From: Abditibacteriaceae bacterium
Lineage (GTDB): Bacteria > Armatimonadota > Abditibacteriia > Abditibacteriales > Abditibacteriaceae
Reading direction: 5' to 3'
DNA: 64,000 bases
NCBI GenBank assembly: GCA_019239895.1
Contig: JAFAZH010000002.1
Coordinates: forward strand, 124,001-188,000
The notes beneath the pieces were generated by a model. It saw only the letters and a list, made by a program, of their open reading frames with translations, was not told the origin of the DNA and did not search any database. Shown one piece after another: positions 16,404 through 25,793 of the stretch (position 1 is the stretch's first letter; each line of letters opens with the position of its first letter). The translations under genes and the position numbers were made by a program.

Positions 16404-17598
16404 GGTTTTTTCGGTAGCCACTGTTGGGGCCGTTGTCATTGAAGAGGTCGTCCCCCGCACCTTTCATACCTTTTAAATCGGCGAAGATCATCTTACCTGC
16501 CAGGGTTTGATACACACTGGAAATCACCACTTTGCAAGTCTCGCCGATGTGCTTGGAGCCATCACCCACCACGACCATCGTGCCATCTTCCAGATAGCCT
16601 ACTCCCTGCGTTGGCTCTTTGCCTTCTTTGACAATCGTTAGGTTCATCTCTTCGCCAGGGAGAACGACTGGCTTGAGCGATTGGGCTAACTCATTTAAGT
16701 TTAAGACCTTAACACCCTGTAACTCGGCCACGCGGTTTAAGTTGAAGTCATTGGTCAGAATGGCAGCGCCCATCTCCTTCGCCAGAAAAACGAGCTTGCT
16801 ATCTACGCTCTCAATCTTTTGCACTGAACTGGGAATATCGTTAAGCACTTGCACCAGAGGCACCGCATTGGCAGTGGAACCATTGGTGGAGACACTCACC
16901 GTCTGCTCACGCATGGCATTGAGCACATCCAGGCCGCGCCGCCCGCGCGCCCGGCGCATGGAATCAGAGGAATCGGCAATGTATTGCACTTCCTCCAGGA
17001 CAAAGCGCGGCACGCAGATGGAGCCTTCGATAAACCCCGTCTTGCACAAATCGGCAATACGTCCATCAATAATGACGTTGGTATCCAACAACTTAGGTGT
17101 GCAGCTTAAGCCGTTGACTCCTGCGCCTCCCACTGCGCCACTTTCCAATTGCGGGAAGACGCGCACCATTTCTTCGCGCATATCATGCAGCAGGGCCAAC
17201 CCCAGCGCCACCATAACCGCCATGATGCACAATTTCACGGGCAACCACAAAACCCACGGATCGTTAGGCCAGGGCAAGATCAGCAACACACCGAAAATCA
17301 TGCCCAGCAACGCGCCCAGCACACCCAACACGCGGTCAGCGGGTGAGTAGTCATGTAAACGGTGCAGGCTGGGAATCACAAAACGGTCAGCATACCAGGA
17401 ACCGACGCGCATCATGATAATCGAGGTGCCAACGCATAAAATGGAGGTGACAACATACTTCATCGAGCCTTTGACCAGATCGCCACCCTGTTGCAAGTCG
17501 AGACTGCCATAAGCGCCACCCGCCATCCAACCCACGATAGCGCCGACAATGCAGAACAGAATCGTTGTGGTCAGCCAGATAAAGCGATTAAAGTTCAT
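16339..17598 (-). CDS. Membrane PIN/TRAM-domain protein (YacL type)
   Basis: The 419-residue protein has about four N-terminal membrane segments, a PIN domain (LDTNVIIDGRIADL, the acidic CVPRFVLEEVQYIADSSD region and AILTNDFNLNRVAEL near its end) and a TRAM RNA-binding domain (GEEMNLTIVKEGKE to VVVGDGS). This architecture is the YacL family found beside radA and ispD in many Gram-positive and related bacteria. PIN domains are metal-dependent RNases, but the substrate of this family is not established. The C-terminus has a 40-residue Asn/Gly/Ser/Arg-rich tail, part of which shares DNA with the start of ispD. Confidence 0.88.
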   Translation of the reverse strand: MNFNRFIWLTTTILFCIVGAIVGWMAGGAYGSLDLQQGGDLVKGSMKYVVTSILCVGTSIIMMRVGSWYADRFVIPSLHRLHDYSPADRVLGVLGALLGMIFGVLLILPWPNDPWVLWLPVKLCIMAVMVALGLALLHDMREEMVRVFPQLESGAVGGAGVNGLSCTPKLLDTNVIIDGRIADLCKTGFIEGSICVPRFVLEEVQYIADSSDSMRRARGRRGLDVLNAMREQTVSVSTNGSTANAVPLVQVLNDIPSSVQKIESVDSKLVFLAKEMGAAILTNDFNLNRVAELQGVKVLNLNELAQSLKPVVLPGEEMNLTIVKEGKEPTQGVGYLEDGTMVVVGDGSKHIGETCKVVISSVYQTLAGKMIFADLKGMKGAGDDLFNDNGPNSGYRKNHDNGDDFSSRPSSGARRKGKP

Positions 17599-17685
17599 TG
17601 GCTCTCAATCCAAGGCACTTACCCCTGTAAATTTGTGCTTTCCCTTGTATACCATACCAATAATCGAACAAAGCGTTAGGCTTAT

Positions 17686-19287
17686 CTACTCGTTTGCAAA
17701 GGGGCCATAGTCTTCAGCTTCCCCTGGCGCAGCGGCATTATCATAAAAGTCACCATTGCGTGACTCATCTATCTCCCCTAAAGCCCCGGCATTTTCTAAA
17801 GTGCCCTGCCCCGGATGCTGTCCTGCACTCTGGCGACCTTTGACATTTTTATTTTTGCCGCGAAAAGCCCCACCTCCGCCGTCATCGCGCAAGGCTCCCG
17901 GCAAGAGCGCATCTACGGCGGCGCGCAGCGTGACAATGCCATGCAGTTGCACTTCGTTTTTAAGATGAGATAGCTTCTGCAAGCCCGTGCGTGGCAGGAC
18001 GCAACGCTCGAAGCCCAGACGGGCCGCCTCAATCGCGCGGCGCTCGGCATGGCTAACCGCTCGCACTTCCCCCGCTAATCCAATCTCGCCAAAGACGCAG
18101 CTATCCGGCGGAACTGGCATATCACGAAGCCCGGAAATGACAGCCAGGGCAATACCTAAATCAAGGGCTGGCTCTGTCACGCGCACACCGCCAACCACAT
18201 TAACATAAACATCCATATCGCCTAACCGCATATTGAGCCGCTTTTCAATCACCGCTAACACCACATTAACACGGTTAAAATCGGCTCCGGTCACGGTGCG
18301 GCGGGGCGAGGTAAAGTAGGACGGCGCGCATAAAGCCTGCACTTCCACCAACAACGGGCGGGCACCTTCCACCGTCGCCACCACCACACTGCCAGGAGCG
18401 TTGCTCTGCCGCTCGCTCAGGAAAAGCTGTGATGGGTTCTCCACGCTCTCCATGCCACGCTCGGTCATTTCAAAGACACCCAGTTCATTAGTCGAGCCGA
18501 AACGATTCTTAGTGGCGCGCAGGATGCGGAACTGGCCGTGCTCGTCGCCTTCAAGTTGTAGCACGGTATCCACAATGTGCTCTAAAGCGCGTGGCCCGGC
18601 CAGGTTGCCTTCTTTATTGACATGGCCCACGATAAAGATGGCTACGCCATTATCTTTGGCCAAACGCTGCAACGAGGTCGCTGCCTCGCGCACCTGGGTC
18701 AGCGTGCCAGGCGCACTATCCAGCCCCGGATGCGCTACGGTTTGAATGGAATCCACCACCGCAAAAGAGGGGCGTGTGTCACGAATATGGCTTTCAATCG
18801 CCATCAAATCGGTTTCAGAGGCCAGCATCAGATCATTTGAGACAAGACCCAATCTTTCGGCACGGAGGCTAATTTGCGCCACCGATTCTTCACCCGACAG
18901 ATACAGCCCGGAGCCTTGCGACTGGGCCAGGCGCACGGCGGCTTCAATGAGCAGGGTGGATTTACCAATACCAGGATCGCCTCCAATCAACACAAGTGAG
19001 CCGGGCACCACGCCGCCCCCTAACACGCGGTCAAACTCGCTGACCCCCGTCAAAATGCGCGGCGGCAACGCTGCTCCTATTTGCGAAAGGGTTTGCGGCT
19101 TGCTCCAACTGGCACTGGCCGACGCCGCACGCGCGGCACTGGCCCCACCTAACGAGGCACGAGGCGTGGGAGCCACTCTTTCTTCGGCAAAGGTATTAAA
19201 GCCCCCGCAATCGGGGCATTTGCCCATCCAGCGCGGCGCGTCATAACCGCACGACTGGCACACATATTTGGTCGAAATTTTCGCCAT
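17686..19287 (-). CDS. radA: DNA repair protein RadA (Sms)
   Basis: The 533-residue protein opens with a four-cysteine zinc finger (Cys10, 13, 24, 27), followed by the RecA-like Walker A GDPGIGKST (103-111), the RadA-specific KNRFGSTNELGVFEM motif and a Lon-like C-terminal domain. RadA is a hexameric helicase that extends branch migration during recombination. The ATG at 19287 gives the standard MAKISTKYVCQSCG start; an upstream frame of 34 codons would run through a hairpin. The protein is about 75 residues longer than usual because of a Gly/Asn-rich acidic C-terminal tail. It begins the run radA, PIN/TRAM, ispD, zinc ribbon, ispF. Confidence 0.93.
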   Translation of the reverse strand: MAKISTKYVCQSCGYDAPRWMGKCPDCGGFNTFAEERVAPTPRASLGGASAARAASASASWSKPQTLSQIGAALPPRILTGVSEFDRVLGGGVVPGSLVLIGGDPGIGKSTLLIEAAVRLAQSQGSGLYLSGEESVAQISLRAERLGLVSNDLMLASETDLMAIESHIRDTRPSFAVVDSIQTVAHPGLDSAPGTLTQVREAATSLQRLAKDNGVAIFIVGHVNKEGNLAGPRALEHIVDTVLQLEGDEHGQFRILRATKNRFGSTNELGVFEMTERGMESVENPSQLFLSERQSNAPGSVVVATVEGARPLLVEVQALCAPSYFTSPRRTVTGADFNRVNVVLAVIEKRLNMRLGDMDVYVNVVGGVRVTEPALDLGIALAVISGLRDMPVPPDSCVFGEIGLAGEVRAVSHAERRAIEAARLGFERCVLPRTGLQKLSHLKNEVQLHGIVTLRAAVDALLPGALRDDGGGGAFRGKNKNVKGRQSAGQHPGQGTLENAGALGEIDESRNGDFYDNAAAPGEAEDYGPFANE

Positions 19288-19351
19288 GAGCTTATCTGTG
19301 GCAGCTTGCTTTCCGCACAACCTGACGTCCTGCCACAACTTAGGTAAAACA

Positions 19352-19383
19352 TGCCAGGAGCCAAAAAGACACGGCTCCTGGCA
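19352..19383. repeat. Isolated hairpin upstream of radA
   Basis: TGCCAGGAGCC and GGCTCCTGGCA form a perfect 11-bp stem with a ten-base loop, 65 bases before the radA start. No T-run follows in the radA direction. Apart from this, the 337-base gap 19288-19624 shows no gene. Confidence 0.6.
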
Positions 19384-19624
19384 CCACAAATCAGGTGAGA
19401 AGTTATCGAGGGATAAAACTTAAGCTGGAAATATACTCTCCCTACTGGATTTTAACATTTTTTTAATATCTTGCCTTGCTTCATTAATTGCTAAAGCCTG
19501 TCAACTCCTGTTGCTCCTATACCAAGTAGAATAAGATAAGAGCATAAATAAGAAGCCTCAACAGGGCTTCAAGAAGTATGCAAGCAATCTTAAAATATGA
19601 TTGAATTGACTATTAAGGTGTAAT

Positions 19625-19864
19625 ATGGCACGTAACACGTCAGGAAAAAGCTCTTCCAAGAGTACTGTAAGGACTCACAAACGGACTGAGTCCTCGCCGA
19701 AGCAACTAACAGCAAAACATTCCACGGTAAGAAAAACCATACATAATAGGCTGCATCCTACCCAGCATCCACTGCTTGCATTATTGCAGGTAGAAGGGGG
19801 ATGCTTTGACAGCCCGGAGGAGGTTATTGATTTTCTGCGTAAAGAGCGTAACTCATGGCGGTAA
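19625..19864 (+). CDS. VapB-like antitoxin of a PIN-toxin pair
   Basis: The 79-residue protein is strongly basic at its N-terminus (Lys/Arg/Ser/Thr-rich, about residues 1-45). It ends with CFDSPEEVIDFLRKERNSWR, the acidic-aromatic C-terminal helix that in VapB-type antitoxins wraps the PIN toxin. AAGGTG precedes the ATG. Its stop overlaps a reading frame whose first 21 residues are a PIN-domain start, the typical antitoxin-toxin arrangement, but that toxin frame is truncated. I infer a former toxin-antitoxin pair; without the toxin, the antitoxin may persist as a DNA-binding regulator or be decaying. Confidence 0.6.
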   Translation: MARNTSGKSSSKSTVRTHKRTESSPKQLTAKHSTVRKTIHNRLHPTQHPLLALLQVEGGCFDSPEEVIDFLRKERNSWR

Positions 19865-20022
19865 TACTGCGACCCCAATATTATTTAGATGCCAATATAT
19901 TTATTTATGCTTCAGACATTATTATAGTTGTGATGGCATGTAGCGTTATAGCTGCACAGATTTATAACCAAGGGACGACGCATAAAAGGTTATGTCACAT
20001 GTGTGTATCAAAATATGTGTAG
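19855..20022 (+). pseudogene. Truncated VapC/PIN-domain toxin remnant
   Basis: The ATG at 19855 lies ten bases before the antitoxin stop. The 55-codon frame begins MAVILRPQYYLDANIFIYAS, which has the PIN-domain first strand with the catalytic Asp of LDANIFIYA. After residue 21 the sequence becomes unrelated (IIIVVMACSVIAAQIY) and stops at 20022, about 80 residues short of a VapC, so the other acidic residues are missing. The following HEAT-protein gene starts inside this remnant, which suggests a deletion or replacement removed the rest. Confidence 0.65.
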
Positions 20023-20756
20023 TGGCTCTTCTCTTTGTTACCATTGCAGTTGGAGTCCGATGGAGACAGAGGTTCATGGTAAAGCAAGAAATCTTCGGTA
20101 TTTTGCGTGACGATGATAAGGCACGTCGTTTACAAACACTCCGCCATTTGGCGGAGACTGACACCATTGCGACAACTTCAGCTTTACTAGATGCTCTGGA
20201 AGAACCTGACCTTCAATTAAGCTCAAGAGCAGCCTGGATACTGGCCCTCCTTCACTCTGGGGAAACTCCACCTAAGTCTATTGCTGATGCGTTAGCCGTT
20301 CATTTACAGACTGATCCCTCTGAGGAGGTTAGGGTCTGCTGCGCCATTGGACTGATGTGGGCACATTCAAAGGAAGTGGAGAAGGCATATATTCATGCCC
20401 TCTCGGATAAAAACGAAAAGGTTGTCAGTATCGCATGTGGTGAATTAGGTTCGCAGCCCAGCAAAGATGCAGTAACAGCCTTGTTTACAATGCTCTCTCA
20501 TCCTTCGTGGCGGATCCGCCTGGAAGTCTGTAAATCGCTCATCAAACTCAAAGCTGCTGATGGGCGCGTTGTATCTACTTTAGAAAAGATGACTCAAGAA
20601 CCCGAAGCTATAAAATATGATGCAGAGACAGAAGAGTTTCACCAACATGCGGAAGAAATTCATCGCCAGTACCCTAACGAGCCAAAGCTTGAAATGTGGG
20701 GCAAAATTGGAGAAATCCTGGCTCAAGCACAGCAGATAGCAGCACAGCAGAGTTGA
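19992..20756 (+). CDS. HEAT-repeat protein with N-terminal membrane anchor
   Basis: This 254-residue protein has one hydrophobic N-terminal segment (CIKICVVALLFVTIAVGV) followed by about four HEAT-like helical repeats, seen in ARRLQTLRHLAE, LSSRAAWILALL, EEVRVCCAIGLMWA and WRIRLEVCKSLIKLKAADG. HEAT arrays bind proteins and have no catalytic role. AAAGG lies just before the ATG. The start overlaps the truncated toxin frame, and the gene ends at a bidirectional terminator facing clpC. The partner and role are unknown. Confidence 0.7.
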   Translation: MSHVCIKICVVALLFVTIAVGVRWRQRFMVKQEIFGILRDDDKARRLQTLRHLAETDTIATTSALLDALEEPDLQLSSRAAWILALLHSGETPPKSIADALAVHLQTDPSEEVRVCCAIGLMWAHSKEVEKAYIHALSDKNEKVVSIACGELGSQPSKDAVTALFTMLSHPSWRIRLEVCKSLIKLKAADGRVVSTLEKMTQEPEAIKYDAETEEFHQHAEEIHRQYPNEPKLEMWGKIGEILAQAQQIAAQQS

Positions 20757-20807
20757 CAGAGCAAGCAAATTCATGGAGCTGGAGAATGGCCATTGCGCGC
20801 AAAACGT

Positions 20808-20843
20808 AAAGAGCGCGAGGACAATCAAGTCCTCGCGCTCTTT
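20808..20843. terminator. Bidirectional intrinsic terminator between the HEAT gene and clpC
   Basis: AAAGAGCGCGAGGAC pairs perfectly with GTCCTCGCGCTCTTT around a six-base loop. T-rich sequence follows on both strands, so it can end transcription from both convergent genes. Confidence 0.85.
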
Positions 20844-20859
20844 GTTACTCTACCGACGA

Positions 20860-23391
20860 TTAGTCACCCATCATCGCGGAGAGGCGTTCCTGGTCTTCCG
20901 GGGAGACCGGGATGCCACCATCTTCACCCGGCGGCTCATTGGTGAAGACCATCTCACCGTTCTGAGCATCCACGTAGATGGTGTCGCCTGCTTTAAAGTC
21001 GCCTAACAGAATGCGCTCGGCTAAGGGGTCTTCAATCAGGCGCTGCACCGCACGACGGAGCGGGCGGGCACCAAAAGCACGGTCATAACCATCCTTGGCC
21101 AGCAGTTCCTTGGCACTGGGGAGAAAGACCATTGATATATCGCGGCGCGCAATTTCGGTTTGCAGACGCTGCACCATAATGTCCACGATCTCCAGAATCT
21201 GCTCGTGGCTCAGGTGGTGGAACACAATGACCTCGTCAATGCGGTTACGGAACTCCGGGCGGAACAGGCGGCCATACGCCTCCATAACCTTGCTCTTCAT
21301 GGCGCGGTCTGCCGCATCGTCGTCGCCTTCGGTGCCGGTCTTGCGCAAGCCGAGGGACTTCTGCACGTCACCGGTGCCCACGTTGCTGGTCATGATGATG
21401 ACAGTGTTCTTGAAGTCCACTACCCGTCCCTGGGCATCGGTCAAGCGGCCATCATCGAAGATTTGCAGCAGGGTGTTAAACACTTCAGGATGCGCCTTCT
21501 CGATTTCGTCGAAGAGCACAATCGAATAGGGGCGACGCCGCACCGCTTCGGTGAGCTGACCACCTTCATCGTAGCCCACATAACCGGGCGGTGAACCGAG
21601 CATCCGCGACACGTTAAAGTGCTCGCTATACTCCGACATATCAAGCTTAATCAGCGCCTGCTCATCATCGAAGAGGAAGTCCGCTAAGGAACGAGCCAAC
21701 TCGGTTTTACCGACACCGGTCGGGCCGACGAACATAAACACGCCCACGGGACGCTTGGGGTCTTTCAACCCGGCACGGCCACGCCGCACGGCCTTACTGA
21801 CCACCTTAATGGCTTCGTCCTGACCAATCACGCGGTGGTGCAGTTCGTCTTCCATGCGCAGCAGCTTGTGCGTCTCTTCCTCGGTCAAGCGGCGTACGGG
21901 CACACCCGTCCATTCGCTGACGATATGCGCGATGTCGTCAATCGTCACCGTGGGGTTAAGGTCTTCTTCGCCCTGCTCGCTCTTCCACTCGGCTTCGGCA
22001 GTCTCTAAACGCTCCTTGAGTTCTTCGGCGCGGTCACGTAGTTCCGCCGCCTTCTCATACTCATCGTTATTGACCGCTGATTCCTTCTCCACATTGAGGT
22101 CGTCCAACTCTTTCTGCAACTCGCGCAGTTCGCGCGGCGGCAGAGCAATTTGCAACTTAACCCGCGAACCAGCCTCGTCAATCAGGTCAATCGCCTTGTC
22201 GGGCAACTGACGCGCAGTGATATAACGCTGGCTCAGGTCAACGGCTTCTTGCAATGCCTCATCGGTGATCTTAACACCGTGGAACTCTTCGTAGCGTGGA
22301 CGCAGACCCTTCATAATTTCCAGGGCATCTTCAACGGTAGGTTCGGGCACTAAGACCATCTGGAAACGACGCTCTAATGCACCGGATTTTTCGATGTATT
22401 TACGATACTCGTCGAGCGTGGTCGCACCAATGCAGCGCATCTCGCCACGGGCCAAAGCCGGTTTGAGCATATTACTGGCATCAATCGCGCCTTCGGCAGC
22501 ACCCGCGCCAATGATGGTGTGCAACTCATCAATAAAGACGATGATCTTGCCGTTGCTGGCGCGAATCTCCTGCAAAATGCGCTTCATGCGCTCTTCAAAC
22601 TCACCACGATACTTGGTGCCTGCCACCACCGTCGCCAGATCAAGCGCCACGAGCTTCTTATCGAGCAATGGTTCAGGCACTTCACGAGCGACAATGCGCT
22701 GTGCCAAGCCTTCGACAATCGCGGTCTTGCCCACGCCCGGCTCGCCGACGAGCACCGGGTTATTCTTGGTGCGACGGCACAAAATCTGGATGGTACGGTC
22801 AATCTGCGGCTGGCGGCCAATGACTGGATCGAGCTTGCCATCAATCGCCATCTGGTTAATATCACGACCAAAGGAATCCAGGGCGGGGGTCTGTGAGCGG
22901 CCCGTGCGGGATGAACTCCCACTACCACTGCTGGGCTTTTCGCCACCAGGGGCTTCGGGGCCAAGGTATTCCATGACCTGCACTCGCGCCTTTTCCAGAT
23001 TCAGACCTAACTTCTTTAAGACCATCGCGGCCACGCCATCTTTCTCACGCAAGAGGGCGAGCAAGAGGTGTTCGGTGCCGATATAGTTATGCCGCATCCG
23101 CCGCGCTTCATCAGCAGCCAGTTCCAGCACCCGCTTGGCCTTGGGCGTCAACTTGGGTTCACCGCTGCTGCCACCTTCGCCACCGGGCTGGACTTCGGCT
23201 TCGATCTCCTGGCGGACTTTCTGCAACGACACACCCATCTTCTGCAAGACCTGGGCAGCCACGCCCTCATTCTCCCGCACCAGCCCCAGCAACAGATGCT
23301 CGGTGCCGACGCTGGCGCTGTTCATCTTCCCAGCCTCTTCCTGGCCTAATAAGATGACCCGACGGGCGCGTTCTGTAAAACGTTGCCACAT
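20860..23391 (-). CDS. clpC: ATP-dependent Clp protease ATP-binding subunit ClpC
   Basis: The 843-residue AAA+ unfoldase has two Clp N-terminal repeats (residues 1-65 and 80-145), a first ATPase domain with GEPGVGKT (216-223), a UVR-type coiled linker ([20 protein letters not shown]) and a second ATPase domain with GPTGVGKT. It unfolds proteins for ClpP and, with adaptors, controls stress responses. The ATG at 23391 has AAGGAG eight bases upstream. No mcsA/mcsB/ctsR genes accompany it, unlike the Firmicutes operon. The gene immediately upstream is a duplicated N-domain-only paralogue. Confidence 0.96.
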   Translation of the reverse strand: MWQRFTERARRVILLGQEEAGKMNSASVGTEHLLLGLVRENEGVAAQVLQKMGVSLQKVRQEIEAEVQPGGEGGSSGEPKLTPKAKRVLELAADEARRMRHNYIGTEHLLLALLREKDGVAAMVLKKLGLNLEKARVQVMEYLGPEAPGGEKPSSGSGSSSRTGRSQTPALDSFGRDINQMAIDGKLDPVIGRQPQIDRTIQILCRRTKNNPVLVGEPGVGKTAIVEGLAQRIVAREVPEPLLDKKLVALDLATVVAGTKYRGEFEERMKRILQEIRASNGKIIVFIDELHTIIGAGAAEGAIDASNMLKPALARGEMRCIGATTLDEYRKYIEKSGALERRFQMVLVPEPTVEDALEIMKGLRPRYEEFHGVKITDEALQEAVDLSQRYITARQLPDKAIDLIDEAGSRVKLQIALPPRELRELQKELDDLNVEKESAVNNDEYEKAAELRDRAEELKERLETAEAEWKSEQGEEDLNPTVTIDDIAHIVSEWTGVPVRRLTEEETHKLLRMEDELHHRVIGQDEAIKVVSKAVRRGRAGLKDPKRPVGVFMFVGPTGVGKTELARSLADFLFDDEQALIKLDMSEYSEHFNVSRMLGSPPGYVGYDEGGQLTEAVRRRPYSIVLFDEIEKAHPEVFNTLLQIFDDGRLTDAQGRVVDFKNTVIIMTSNVGTGDVQKSLGLRKTGTEGDDDAADRAMKSKVMEAYGRLFRPEFRNRIDEVIVFHHLSHEQILEIVDIMVQRLQTEIARRDISMVFLPSAKELLAKDGYDRAFGARPLRRAVQRLIEDPLAERILLGDFKAGDTIYVDAQNGEMVFTNEPPGEDGGIPVSPEDQERLSAMMGD

Positions 23392-23520
23392 ATTTGATTC
23401 TCCTTCCAACATAGTTCAACACTGCCTATAAATTAGCTTCAATTTCTACTTAATAGACGACAAAATAACGACAACTTCCATCGCAATACTTCAACTGCAC
23501 TATAGAGTCAGACGCTCAAC

Positions 23521-24222
23521 TTAGAATTTGGTTGTCTTCAAATCTTCTTCCATGCGTTGCCGCGCCTTTATGACATCCAAACCCGACTCGGCTAGTAACT
23601 CCGGCCACCCTTGGCTTTGCAATAACGCCAAGATCAGGTGTGCCGTATCAAGCTTCTCATGCCCTAACCGTTGCGCCTCTTTCCGGGCAGTTTCCAATAT
23701 AATTTGCGCCGATGGCGTGACATCGAACTCATTTTCTGTGCGAGCAACAATTCTACCAGTTGACCCCTCAACTGCACTTGGCTGCTCTGGCCCCAGATAC
23801 TCCATTACCTGGTTACGGGCCTTTTCCAAATTTAAGCCCAACTTATTGAGCACAGTTGCGGCCATACCGTCTTTCTCTCTCAACAACGCCAACAAGAGGT
23901 GCTCCGTACCAATATAGTTATGACGGAGACGGCGGGCCTCCTCTGCCGCTAATTCCAAGACTCGTTTCGATTTAGGCGTAAGCCGGGGAGTTTCCGATGA
24001 GGTATCTGCATTTCCAGCAGGCACTTCGGCTTCGATTTCCTGGCGGACTTTCTGCAACGACACACCCATCTTCTGCAAGACCTGGGCAGCCACCCCCTCG
24101 TTCTCGCGCACCAGCCCCAGCAACAGGTGTTCCGTGCCTACATTGCTGCTGTGCATTTTGCCAGCCTCTTCCTGCGCCAATAAAATGATGCGGCGTGCTC
24201 GTTCAGTGAATCGTTGCCACAT
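23521..24222 (-). CDS. ClpC N-domain-only paralogue (no ATPase)
   Basis: Residues 1-67 differ from those of the adjacent ClpC at only five positions, and residues 81-146 at seven, so this is a duplicate of the ClpC N-domain. Instead of AAA+ domains it ends with a third, diverged Clp-type repeat (about 169-223: TPSAQIILETARKEAQRLG to GLDVIKARQRMEEDL). At 233 residues it cannot unfold proteins by itself. It could bind ClpC adaptors or substrates and act as a competitor or delivery factor, by analogy with other stand-alone Clp-N proteins; that is inference. It is transcribed toward clpC, 129 bases away. Confidence 0.88.
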   Translation of the reverse strand: MWQRFTERARRIILLAQEEAGKMHSSNVGTEHLLLGLVRENEGVAAQVLQKMGVSLQKVRQEIEAEVPAGNADTSSETPRLTPKSKRVLELAAEEARRLRHNYIGTEHLLLALLREKDGMAATVLNKLGLNLEKARNQVMEYLGPEQPSAVEGSTGRIVARTENEFDVTPSAQIILETARKEAQRLGHEKLDTAHLILALLQSQGWPELLAESGLDVIKARQRMEEDLKTTKF

Positions 24223-24470
24223 AATACTGCGTCTCCTGGCTGTAAAAGGCTATCAGGCGAGACTCGTAGCGGTCTATTGCCTTTCCCTACGCGCTCAATG
24301 CGTGCTGAGTCACGACTTTATATGTTCAGTATGAATCACCGGGGAAGAAATACGCAACTATTCTTTCGGGTGGGGCTGCTTTGCGCGGAGGCAAATGCGG
24401 TTCGTTTTAGTTCACCATCCTATCCTGCCCGCCAAACTTTAGACGCATAAGTGACACTAACGCTCCATAC

Positions 24471-24630
24471 TCAAGGTGAGCCGGGGCTATAAAAGCCCCG
24501 GCAGGAAGGCAACTATCGTTGCCAAGCGTCCGTTGGACGCCACAGGATAAAGTTCTAATGAGTGTGCCGTCCAGAGGACGGTCGGCTTTAGCCTTCCTGC
24601 CGGGGCTTTTATAGCCCCGGCTCACCTTGA
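24471..24630. repeat. Fold-back repeat, GCCGGGGCTATAAAAGCCCCGGC family
   Basis: Perfect 40-bp inverted arms (24471-24510 and 24591-24630) enclose a loop containing GCGTCCGTTGGACGC and CCGTCCAGAGGACGG. A near copy is at 27026-27171. The gap 24223-24639 holds this and no gene. Confidence 0.92.
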
Positions 24631-24639
24631 CACCCTAAT

Positions 24640-25614
24640 TTACTCTATAGCTTTACGTCTCTCACGCCACTGCTGACACAAGTCACGAGCCGCAGTGGGC
24701 CAGGTGGGGAATTGGAAAGTAAAGCCAGATTGCAGAAGGCGAGTGGGAATGACACGGCGGCTCTTTAGCACTAGTTCCGTTTCGGTGTGCATGAAAAAGG
24801 TGCCGATTTCCAGTATCCACTCGGTGGCAGAGAGACCAAAGGAAGCGCCCCACGCCTTGCGCAAATCGCTCATAAATTGAGCGTTCGGCAGTGGATTGGG
24901 TGCCGTGATATTGATGGCACCCTCAAGTTGCTCATGTTCGATAAGCCATTGGATGCTGTGCAGGAAATCCTGGTAGTGAATCCACGACACGTATTGGCGG
25001 CCATTGCCTGCCCATCCGCCCAGGCCGCGCCGCACCAGACCCAGTAAGACATCGAACACGCCACCGGCGTCAGGACTCATTACCATAGCCGAGCGCAACT
25101 TCACTTTGCGGGTGTGGGGCGTCACCGCTTCGTCCAGGGTCTTTTCCCAGGCTTTAGCCACGTCTATGCTAAAACGCCAGGTATCGGGCACGTTCGGCTC
25201 GTCGCCACCTAAGATGCCAGTTAATTCGTCATTCGGAGCATCATACCGGTGAGCATAAATAGCGGCGGTGCTGGCTTGCAGCCACAGGCGCGGTGGATGG
25301 GCCGCCTGAGCAATGGCTTCCCCAATGACTCGCGTGGAGTTCACCCGCGATTCCATAATCGCCTGCCGGTTAGCGGCATTGTAGCGGCAGTTGACGCTGC
25401 GTCCAGCTAAATTAATGACGACATCCGAGCCTTCGAGATGCGTTGCCCAATCTCCTAAAGTTGCAGCGTCCCAGGTGGCTATCTGCCACGGCTCGTATTG
25501 CAAAGGATGGCCTCCCTGACGGCTCAAGACCACCACCTCATGCCCGCTCTTATAGAAGAAATCGGCTAAAAGGCTACCCACCTGGCCAGTGCCGCCGGGA
25601 ATGATGATTTTCAT
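24640..25614 (-). CDS. TIGR01777-type NAD(P)-dependent epimerase-like protein
   Basis: The 324-residue protein is an extended short-chain dehydrogenase with the N-terminal nucleotide motif GGTGQVGS (residues 7-14), VINLAGRSVNCRY and a C-terminal LGLRR-type tail (KSRRVIPTRLLQSGFTFQFP) matching the DUF1731 extension of the TIGR01777/SDR39U1 family. Substrate and reaction of this family are not well established. The stop codon lies just next to a fold-back repeat. Confidence 0.87.
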   Translation of the reverse strand: MKIIIPGGTGQVGSLLADFFYKSGHEVVVLSRQGGHPLQYEPWQIATWDAATLGDWATHLEGSDVVINLAGRSVNCRYNAANRQAIMESRVNSTRVIGEAIAQAAHPPRLWLQASTAAIYAHRYDAPNDELTGILGGDEPNVPDTWRFSIDVAKAWEKTLDEAVTPHTRKVKLRSAMVMSPDAGGVFDVLLGLVRRGLGGWAGNGRQYVSWIHYQDFLHSIQWLIEHEQLEGAINITAPNPLPNAQFMSDLRKAWGASFGLSATEWILEIGTFFMHTETELVLKSRRVIPTRLLQSGFTFQFPTWPTAARDLCQQWRERRKAIE

Positions 25615-25631
25615 GATTCAACTGGTATTTG

Positions 25632-25770
25632 TGCCAGGCGATTAAAATCACGGCAACAACAGCACGAAGTCCGACTGCGCGGACTCAGCATTCAGTATGA
25701 AGTTTTCCTCTGAGGGAGCCTGCGAAGGCAGGCTTTGCGCTGTTGTTGCCTGCGGTTTCAACCGCCTGGC
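25632..25770. repeat. Imperfect fold-back, GCCAGGCGATTAAAATCACGG / GAAGTCCG family
   Basis: GCCAGGCG...GGCAACAACAGC at the left end and GCTGTTGTTGCC...CGCCTGGC at the right end are inverted, with a GAAGTCCGACTGCGCGGACT hairpin and GCCTGCGAAGGCAGGC hairpin within. The arms contain mismatches. Confidence 0.75.
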
Positions 25771-25793
25771 TATGTCCCATTAGCTCACAGCCA

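Noticed and set aside
24471-24630. Fold-back elements as ordinary terminators
   Set aside because: Arms of 33-90 bases with loops of 60-120 bases and no following T-run do not fit intrinsic terminators.
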